A program made the position numbers and the translations under genes. The notes beneath the pieces were generated by a model that was given only the letters and a program-made list of their open reading frames with translations, searched no databases and was not told the origin of the DNA. Positions 7,182 to 13,719 of a DNA stretch of 13,719 nt are shown piece after piece; the first letter of the stretch is position 1, and each line of letters opens with the position of its first letter. This DNA is from Monoraphidium neglectum (Eukaryota; Chlorophyta; Chlorophyceae; Sphaeropleales; Selenastraceae), in contig NW_014012138.1 of assembly GCF_000611645.1 (NCBI RefSeq), positions 1 through 13,719 of the forward strand, read 5' to 3'.

Positions 7182-8786
7182 TCACAACTTGGCCACAATG
7201 GCCTCCTCCAGCCGCACATAGTATGTCAGCTGCGCCACCAGCGCCGCGGCGCGGGCGGTGTCCCCTGCCCCAAACGCGGCCGACAGCTGGCCCTCCACGC
7301 GCCGCTGGTCGGACCGGTTTGCCGCCAGCAGCTCCCGCAGCTCCGAGGGGTCGCTGGTGCCCTCCACCCGCTCCCGCGCCTCCATGACCTGGGGGCGCGC
7401 GGCCCACAGTGCTCTCAGCAGCGCGCGCGGCGCCCGCACCAGCCCCCGCCCCCCAACGTGAGCGTGCTGGCATGTTCCATGTTGCATGTTGCATATTGCA
7501 CCGCGCTCCCGCCTCGGCCAGCCGCCTGTGCCAGCATGCTGCGAAGCAGCATGCTGGCTTCGCAGTGCCACGTTGTGGCGCTAGGCGGCTGCGCCCCCCC
7601 TGCTTGTCCCGACACACCCTGTCGAATCCCTACGGGTTGTGCCCACCTCCATCAGCAGCTCAGGATCCTCCAGTGTGCCCTCGAAATGGTCGCCGGCCGG
7701 GACGCCCGCAAGCATCAGCTGCGGCAGGCACCGGGGCCGGGGAAAGGGGGCGGCGGCGGGGGTTGGCAGGCGCGGGGGCGATGAGGCCGCCGGCGCTGAG
7801 CCGAGCGCAGAGCAGCCCGCAGGCCCGCCGAGAGGCCGCATAACCCCCCCTCCCTCACAGCAGTCCGCGGGCATCTGATCAATCGGCGCCGGGCCGGCGG
7901 GCGAGGGCCCACGCGGCGGCTCACCAGGTAGTTTGCCCGAGACAGCGACCGCCGCAGCACGCCGTACGCCTGGTTGATCTGCGACGCGTGGCCGGCCGAG
8001 AAGTCCTGCTCCTCGGCGGTGCGGCTGACGGCCTTGTCCGGGTGCAGCGTCCACTGCAGCAGCTTGTAGCGGCGCTCGAGGGACGCCTCGTCGATGTCAA
8101 AGGTTGGCTGCTTGCTGCGCGGCTCGGCGGCAGGTTTTTGGTGGTGGGAGAGAGGTGGGGCGCACGTAGGGGGGGCGAGGCGGCGTCAAAGCCTGGGACG
8201 GGTGCAGACGTTTGCAAGGAGGAGGGGGGCGCAGCAGACCTACCAATGATCAGGACAGCGGACCCGCAACCTGCAGCCTGCACGTCAAGTGGCTGTCTGC
8301 CGTGCTTGGCGCTCGCCGCAGCCGTCGTCAAAACACGCCGCTCGACTGAGCGTCTCAAACCCATGCTCACATGCCTAGGAGGTCAAAATATGTTAAGCTG
8401 CTGTCCACCGGCTGGATCTTGTCGCACGACTGGCAAAGCAGGCTGCCGCGCTTGTGCCGGTCATGGCAGCTCCAGCAAGTGTTCTCCTGCTGCTGGAAAG
8501 ATGCTGGGTGCTGGTGGTGCGTGCCGCCGCTGCCGTCCTCGCTGCTGCTCTCGTGCTCTTGCGCGTCGGTTTTGTGGGTTCGATGCGCCGCGCCCGCCGG
8601 CGGCCCTGGCCAGGGCGCCGAGGATGAGGAGGCCCCCAGGTGTGATGCGGCACGTTCTGTACGCCATGGCCGTAACTCCATGCAAGGGCTTGCTCCCGTG
8701 GCAGCGCGCTGCAGCGCTGCACCTGATGCCGCCGAGCACCGCGCGGCATGTGCGGCATGCACAAGTGCCTCTGCAAAAGCACGCAT
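7182..8786 (-). CDS. HSCB: HSCB/HSC20-type J-domain co-chaperone for Fe-S cluster assembly
   Basis: Mitochondrial co-chaperone that delivers the ISCU scaffold to an HSP70 and stimulates its ATPase during Fe-S cluster transfer. Exons, in transcript order, are 8786-8371, 8114-7925, 7718-7647 and 7388-7182, giving 294 residues. Joins are phase 2, 0 and 0. A zinc-type module CWSC (104-107) with CQSC (118-121) precedes the J domain, as in human and plant HSCB. The J domain begins near LTYFDLLG (131-138) and has the HSP70-contacting HPD at 163-165 (LHPDK), then INQAYGVLRRSLSRANYL. The C-terminal scaffold-binding helices include LEDPELLMEVMEARERVE across the last join and end TYYVRLEEAIVAKL. Residues 1-100 are Ala/Arg/His-rich with MRAFAEALVH first, consistent with a mitochondrial presequence plus linker. 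The gene is convergent with the lipid gene and divergent from CFAP52. Confidence 0.94.
7471..7500. repeat. Heptamer tandem repeat in HSCB intron 3
   Basis: Four 7-bp units in a row read CATGTTC, CATGTTG, CATGTTG and CATATTG, followed by CA. They lie within the intron at 7389-7646. Confidence 0.7.
7531..7565. repeat. Two overlapping, mutually exclusive hairpins in HSCB intron 3
   Basis: Arms CCAGCATGCTGC (7531-7542) and GCAGCATGCTGG (7546-7557) are a perfect 12-bp inverted repeat with loop GAA. A second perfect 9-bp pair, CTGCGAAGC (7539-7547) with GCTTCGCAG (7557-7565), uses some of the same bases. Both folds exist on either strand, including the HSCB pre-mRNA. Confidence 0.75.
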
Positions 8787-9349
8787 GATGCGTTGTGTAG
8801 TACGCTGCCTGATGTTGTATGACTCGCTGTCTCTGGCCGCCAAAAAGCGGCCTTTCCTGAGCAATCTCGCAAGTTGCTGATGTCAAGGACGCTGGGCGTA
8901 AATCACCGCGTCCTGCAGGGTTTTCGGTTCGCAGCAAAAACCATGAGGGCTGTACGTTTTGACAGGTGCAGCACCGCGTTCAACCTCCTGTAGACATAGC
9001 ACGCAGGTGATGCGTGCGGCGACCTGTGGTGCCGTGAAGGAGTCAGGTCCCAGCGCCGTGTTTGCAGGGAGATGAGCAAGGGCAGCGGCATACCGTACAA
9101 GCACGGAGTTGAGTGCAAATTGAATTTCACGCAGTGCAACATTTATGCAGAATGTTGCGGGCTGAGTCATGTTCTTTGCATGGAAGCCTTGGGTCAAGCA
9201 CACTGATCACAGCTGAGCGTCATTGGACCGAAGTCGTGCCCGTAGTGCATCTCTTGCTAGTTTCACGCGCTTGCTTGCTGCAAAACCTACTAGAATGACC
9301 ACCTCTGCAACGCCAGTAACCCCATTTTTGCCATATCTCCACCGAGGCT

Positions 9350-9399
9350 GCTACAAAGAGGAAGCAGGTGGCATGCTACAAAGAGGAAGAAGGTGGCAT
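9350..9399. repeat. 25-bp tandem duplication
   Basis: Two adjacent 25-bp copies (9350-9374, 9375-9399) begin GCTACAAAGAGGAAG and end GGTGGCAT, and differ at one base (C at 9365, A at 9390). They lie about 500 bp upstream of the CFAP52 start codon. Confidence 0.9.
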
Positions 9400-9610
9400 G
9401 CGGATGTGCATCGCTCAAGGCCTGACTCAGGCCTGACTTTGGTTGCATCCATTAAAGCTATGCAGACGGTCCCTCAGGGATAAAAATGTGTGCAAATGTG
9501 GGGGGACGGACTGGCCTGGTATCTGACCAACTCCAATATCGTGAAACTCGCTGGCGTGTATTGGCCATGATGAGTACATCTCAAAAACACCTTCTTGATG
9601 AGTGTTCAAA

Positions 9611-9616
9611 TATAAG
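9611..9616 (+). promoter_or_regulatory. Candidate TATA element of CFAP52
   Basis: TATAAG lies in an AT-rich patch (about 9604-9640) that stands out in this GC-rich window, 287 nt before the CFAP52 ATG. Only position and composition support it. Confidence 0.25.
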
Positions 9617-9902
9617 GGATTTAAATTATTACGCTATTAGTGGTTGAGAAGCAGGGCATGCTGGTGCACCAGCTGCTGCACAGCTCAGTCAAAGCTAAGT
9701 CGACAGCAGTCTTGACCGCCATGTCGCACTGCCCAGATCAACAACACCACAGGGCATCCAAGTGAAAGTGCCGGTAATCAGGAAGTTTTTTGAGTGCTAC
9801 CAAAAGTGTTTGAGAAGAGCGTGATTGATACTGAGGGTCAAGGAGAGCATGCTGACGAGCGGGCACCACAGTTGAGAAGGCTATCTCAGGACCTTTGATA
9901 AC

Positions 9903-10607
9903 ATGAGCGATCAGACGTCTCAGCTAAGCCTTATCAGTGTCGTGGGCTTCAGCGGGGCGGACGACACGCTGCTCCTCCACCCGGATGGCCGCACGCTGAT
10001 CTATCCCCTGGGAAGCACGGTAGTGCTTCGTGACAAGAATGATCCTCGAGCTCAGGTGTGGTTACTCGTGCGTCCTGCTGCCTCCCAGCCGACGCGCGCC
10101 TTTCCGCCGGCCTGAGCTCAATGCCCCAGATTTGGCGCCGGCGTGCTGCGCACGCGCATGCAGGCGCCGTCAGGCACCCCTGAGCAATGGCATGCATACC
10201 TCACGGGCATGGAAGCATGTGCGCCTTCACCCAGGGCACCATGCGCCGCACCGAACGCCACTGGGCGGGCCACACACCCTGCAACCATGAGCGCAGGAGT
10301 TCCTCCAGGGCCACACGGACCGCGTTTCGGCGCTGGCGCTGTCGAAATCGGGCCGTTACCTGGCCAGCGGCCAGATCACGTACCTCGGCTTTGCCGCTGA
10401 CATCATCGTGTGGGACCTGACGACGCGGAGCCTTGTGCACAGGCTGCAGCTGCAAAAGGCGCGCGGGTGTTCCTTGTTTTTCCCCACAGTCGGTCGACAT
10501 AGATAGTAACGCTCAGGCAGCAGCGGCGCAGCGCAGCAATCTGACGCGCTGTTCTTGAGTGGACATTAAGAAGAGCAGAAGTAGCAAAACGGCAGCGGTA
10601 GCGGTAG

Positions 10608-10682
<75 letters not shown>

Positions 10683-10726
10683 GAGGAGCACCAGGAGCAG
10701 CAGGAGCAGCAACGGGAGCAGCAGCA

Positions 10727-10787
<61 letters not shown>

Positions 10788-13566
10788 CACAACCATCATT
10801 CACAGCAGCAGCAGCTGGCGCATGACGGGCCCCCCTTGTAACCCTTCGCCCAACAGCATTGAAACACCGACCGTGCACCAGCGACCCGTAACCCCACCTC
10901 TGCATGGGCCCCGGCCCCAACCCATCCGCTGTTCAGGTCAAGATCCAGGCGCTCTCCTTCTCCCCAGATGAGACCGTCCTGGCGTCGCTGGGCGGCGCCG
11001 ACGACAACTCCATCGTGCTGTGGAACGTGGCCAGCGGCGAGCCGATCTGCGGCAGCCCCACCAACGCGGACTTTGTGCTGCGCATGGCGTTCCTCAACCA
11101 CGACAACACGAAGATCGTCACGGCCGGCAACTACAACCTGCGGCTGTGGACGTACGACAGGTGCGCCGCGCCACCCGGGGGTGCGCCCCGGCTGGGCAAC
11201 TTTGGGGGTGAGGGGGTCAAGCCGCCAGGCAGCAGGCCTGCTGCGGAAATTGGCAGCGCGAAGAGGCTGGCGGTCCAGGAGGAGGTCACTTGGGCAGCCC
11301 GCGCATCCGCTTTACGACGTGGGCCGGCTGGCGGAGGCGTCGGCTGGCGGAGGCGCCTGTGACTGGCAAGGGCGCTTTCCGACTGCTGGCGCCAGTTGAG
11401 ATGTTTGAGAGTAGTGATGCGTGTGCAGGAGCGGCAGCGGCGCATGCATCACGGGCCTGGCGCCGCGACCCCAGCGCCGCCCCGCCCCGCCGTCCACGCG
11501 CGCGCCGCAGCGCCAACAACAAGCTGGTGCCTCAGGACGCGCAGCTGGGGCAGCTGCAGCGCATGATACGGTCGCTCACGGTGGACAGCAGCGACGCGTT
11601 TGTGTATGCGGGCACGACCTCAGGGGACGTGCTGCAGGTGGGCTGGGGCCAGGAGTGGGTTGGGTGAGTGGGTGGGGGTGTGAGGTTGCTTGCACCAGGA
11701 ACGCGCATGCACGTCAGGACATGGCGCAGCAGACCACTTTGTTGCTCTCAAACCCATGCCCATGCCCATGCGCGCACACACGCGCGTGCACACACACACA
11801 CACACACATACACACACACACACACAATCTCTCACACAACCCACACACACACAACACACACATGTCGCGCGCCCCACCCCTAGGTCAGCCTTGACCGCGT
11901 GCTCCTGCGCAACACTGGCCCGGCCAAGGCGCCCCTGCAGCGCGGCGCCACCGCCTCGGCCGAGGCGCCCATCCCGGACCACCTCATTGTCGGCGGCGGC
12001 GACGGCGCGCTGTGCCTGCTGCGCACTGCGCAGGAGCCGAGCGCGGCCAACCCCAAGCGGCTGAAGCCCATGGGCGTCGTCGCGTCTGTGCGGCTGGAGG
12101 GCGGCGTGAGCAGCATAGTGGTGGAGGGCGGCGCCGGCAAGGGCGGCGCGTTCAGCGTGCTGGTGGGCACCCAGGCGTCAAACATCTATCGGGTCACATA
12201 CGACGCCACGGCGTGCAAGTGAGCCCCGGGGGTCTATTGGTAGGCGGGGCTGGGGGATAGGAAGTGCAAAGGCGGCGCCGCGGCGTCTGCGGTGGGGCTC
12301 GCCGCGCGTCGCCCGCGCTGCCCGCTGCGTCGCCTCCTAAGAGGCCTGGATGCAGCGCGTCGACGAAATGCAGCCAGCTGCCTCTCATGTTGCTTCACCC
12401 AGGTGTGCGCCATAGCTGATGCTCGATGCCACCTGTGGGTGGCCGGATGTCAGATTACGTACCTCGTGCGTACATTTGAAGCCAGCCGTAGTCCCCCCCC
12501 TCACCCAAACCCCCTCTCCTGAAACCCCCAGGCTGTCAGAGGAGCTGCTGCAGACGGCCCACCCCGACCGCATCAACGCGCTCGCCTTCCCAGCGGGCTA
12601 CAGCGAGGTCTTCGCCACCGCTGCCGCGGGCTGCGTGCGTGTGTGGCACCTCAACAGTTGCCGCGAGCTGCTACGGATAGCGGTGCCCAACCTCGAGTGC
12701 AAGTGCATCTCGTTTGCGGTGGTGGGCGGGGCGGGGCGGGGCCACGGGCCCGCGCGGCACGTGATGGGCGCTTCGCGGGACGCTCGGACCAGCAGTGGCG
12801 TGCGGCCGCGTGCGCGCCGCCGCGCCTTGCAGGCTGCACCCGTCCTGACATCGAAGCCTGTGGCGGTGTGCGCGTCAAGGTCTGCACAGCTCCGCCGGAG
12901 CTGGCAGCCTGTTCGCCATCATCGCTCATCGGTCCCAAACTCGGGCCCCTTCGTCATGCCCGGGCCCCCACGCCCCCACGCCCCCACAGGACGGCAAGAG
13001 CATCATCAGTGGCTGGAGCGACGGCAAGGTGCGCGCCTTTGGCCCACAGTCCGGCAAGCTGCTGTACACCATCAACGACGCCCACCACAAGGCCGTCACC
13101 GCGGTGGCCGTCACGCCCGACGCGGGCCGCATCATCACCGGCGGCGAGGAGGGTAAGTAGCGGGGGATTACGGATCCTGGGGGATGCCTAGCTGCAGGGC
13201 GCGCAAAGTCCTCACACATGCCCGGAAATGCACACCTGCAATTGCAAATCTGGCAAAACATGTGGGTTGAGGCAAGCCCCGACGCAGCGTGAATCCACAC
13301 GAAGCCTCCGCCTCGCGTCGCGGCCTGGGCCCGCCCCTCGCAGGCATGGTGCGCGTGTGGCGCGTGTCCAAGGGCGTGGCCACGATGGAGGCGAGCCTCA
13401 AGGACCACAAGGGCCCGGTCAACTGCATCGCGGTCAACAACGGCGGCGGGGACGAGGCCGCCAGCGCGTCGAGCGACGGGTCGGTCATCATCTGGGACCT
13501 CACGACACACAGGCGCGCGGCGCAGGGGGTCGCGCGCAGGGGTCCACGGCTCACACGGGGGGAGGC
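9903..13566 (+). CDS. CFAP52: CFAP52 / FAP52 (WDR16), WD40 protein of ciliary doublet microtubules, 3'-truncated by the window
   Basis: Microtubule inner protein of motile cilia, known from axoneme structures to bind inside the B-tubule near the inner junction. Exons: 9903-10055, 10297-10458, 10937-11160, 11511-11637, 11884-12218, 12532-12721, 12990-13152, and 13344 to about 13566. All joins keep frame. The order matches the family: IYPLGSTVVLRD near 33-44, FLQGHTDRVSALALSKSGRY, IIVWDL (87-92), SFSPDETVLASLGG, IVLWNV, LRLWTYDS, TTSGDVLQ, RNTGPAK, VGTQASNIYRV, VRVWHL (369-374), RELLRIAVPN, DGKSIISGWSDGKVRAF (398-414), VRVWRV (454-459), SSDGSVIIWDL. About 509 residues are visible; the family is usually near 620, so roughly the last two WD repeats lie beyond the edge. 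Intron 2 needs a GC donor. Exon 6 may end at 12718 or 12721. The exon 8 donor is uncertain (13567 GTGAGT, 13529, or a GC site near 13512). Confidence 0.95.
10459..10936 (+). other. CFAP52 intron 2, apparently GC-AG, filled by CAG repeats
   Basis: Exon 2 is best ended at CTGCAAAAG|GCGCGC, giving QLQK joined to VKIQALSF, which fits the family without gap. The GT dinucleotides at 10467 and 10469 break the frame; the one at 10489 keeps it but inserts ten unconserved residues. The acceptor is CTGTTCAG|GTCAAG. More than a third of the intron is CAG-type repeat. Confidence 0.7.
10611..10784 (+). repeat. Two pure CAG runs with an interrupted middle (CFAP52 intron 2)
   Basis: Pure CAG runs from 10611 to 10676 (22 units) and 10731 to 10784 (18 units). 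The 54 nt between are CAG mixed with GAG, CAA, CAC and CGG triplets in the same register. A stop (TAG, 10605-10607) lies just upstream in the CAG frame and there is no ATG, so it is not an independent gene. Confidence 0.97.
11161..11510 (+). other. CFAP52 intron 3 with a 16-bp tandem doublet
   Basis: A phase-2 intron between ACGACAG|GTGCGC-type donor and GCCGCAG|C acceptor. It contains two adjacent 16-bp copies of CGGCTGGCGGAGGCGY (11325-11340 and 11341-11356). Nothing else is recognised in it. Confidence 0.8.
11767..11826 (+). repeat. 60-nt alternating pyrimidine-purine tract with CA microsatellite (CFAP52 intron 4)
   Basis: Every odd position is C or T and every even position A or G for 60 nt. 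The tract includes CGCG blocks (11771-11774, 11781-11786), (CA)10 at 11789-11808, one TA step, and (CA)8 at 11811-11826. Three CCCATG units (11753-11770) precede and overlap it. It ends 57 nt before exon 5. Confidence 0.95.
12219..12531 (+). other. CFAP52 intron 5
   Basis: A 313-nt phase-2 intron: GTGCAA|GTGAGC joins CCCCCAG|GCTGTC and restores a Lys codon (AA|G). A pyrimidine-rich stretch (12492-12530) precedes the acceptor. No other feature seen. Confidence 0.8.
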
Positions 13567-13719
13567 GTGAGTGCGCGTATTGTCAGCCGTGTGCAGGGGG
13601 GTTCACGTTCCTTTCGTGGCTCATTACCGTGTGTGCAAATGGGGGTGGACAGAGCAAACAATCCAGCACTGCAGATTTGCAGAGCCTTCCCCTTCACGGC
13701 CCCCCCTGATCCCCCGTTG
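13567..13719 (+). other. Non-coding tail, probably CFAP52 intron 8
   Basis: After GAGGC|GTGAGT no frame resembles the remaining CFAP52 WD repeats. The stretch is best read as the start of the next intron, cut by the window edge. Confidence 0.6.

Larger units (their letters stand above)
8787..9902. other. Divergent intergenic region between HSCB and CFAP52
   Basis: GC is visibly lower than in the coding parts. No gene is recognised. A 95-codon minus-strand frame (ATG at 9170, TGA at 8883) has unbiased third positions and matches nothing I know. The region carries a 25-bp tandem duplication (9350-9399), an 11-bp doublet AGGCCTGACTY (9418-9439), and an AT-rich patch with TATAAG near 9611. Promoters of both flanking genes should lie here. 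Confidence 0.5.

Noticed and set aside
7600..7640. tRNA-like B-box word (GTCGAATCC)
   Set aside because: No matching A box, acceptor stem or cloverleaf could be drawn around it.
10467..10470. GT donors near the end of CFAP52 exon 2
   Set aside because: Their phase does not fit the acceptor at 10936, so they break the reading frame into exon 3.
10513..10920. Poly-Ala and poly-Leu frames over the CAG runs
   Set aside because: These are other-frame readings of an intronic microsatellite; the flanking exons encode CFAP52.

Overview
The window looks like nuclear DNA from a GC-rich green alga (Chlorophyta, probably Chlorophyceae). The support is GC-rich coding sequence cut by many short GT-AG introns (donors mostly GTGAGC, GTGCGC or GTGGGC), frequent CAG triplet runs, TGTAA words where algal poly(A) signals are expected, a plastid-type lipid enzyme, and a motile-cilium protein. 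I cannot name the species. No CRISPR array, rRNA, tRNA, transposase or prophage gene was seen.

Layout, left to right. (1) 1-1549: very GC-rich, no gene I can identify; one minus-strand open frame (219 to 1) runs off the left edge. (2) 1777-2752 (+): RPL31 (ribosomal protein eL31), two coding exons, with a TATA box at 1550 and a TGTAA signal just after the stop. (3) 2753-3656: intergenic. (4) 3657-5698 (+): plastid-type phosphatidate cytidylyltransferase (CDP-diacylglycerol synthase), four exons, followed by a 20-bp-period degenerate tandem array whose first unit is the end of the reading frame. (5) 5699-7181: convergent intergenic region holding a palindrome with TGTAA on both strands. (6) 7182-8786 (-): HSCB/HSC20-type J-domain co-chaperone for mitochondrial Fe-S cluster assembly, four exons. 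(7) 8787-9902: lower-GC divergent intergenic region with a 25-bp tandem duplication. (8) 9903 to the right edge (+): CFAP52/FAP52 (WDR16), a WD40 protein of the ciliary doublet lumen. Eight exons are visible and the 3' part lies outside the window.

The four genes belong to unrelated housekeeping and ciliary processes (translation, plastid phospholipid synthesis, Fe-S assembly, axoneme structure) and do not form a functional cluster. All exon joins were inferred by keeping the frame and matching remembered family patterns; none was tested against transcripts. I see no new biological system. The items most worth a second look are repeat and splice features: the 20-bp array at the end of the lipid gene, a GC-AG intron in CFAP52 carrying two long CAG runs, a 60-nt strictly alternating pyrimidine-purine (Z-DNA-prone) tract in another CFAP52 intron, two mutually exclusive hairpins in an HSCB intron, and a two-way TGTAA palindrome between convergent genes.
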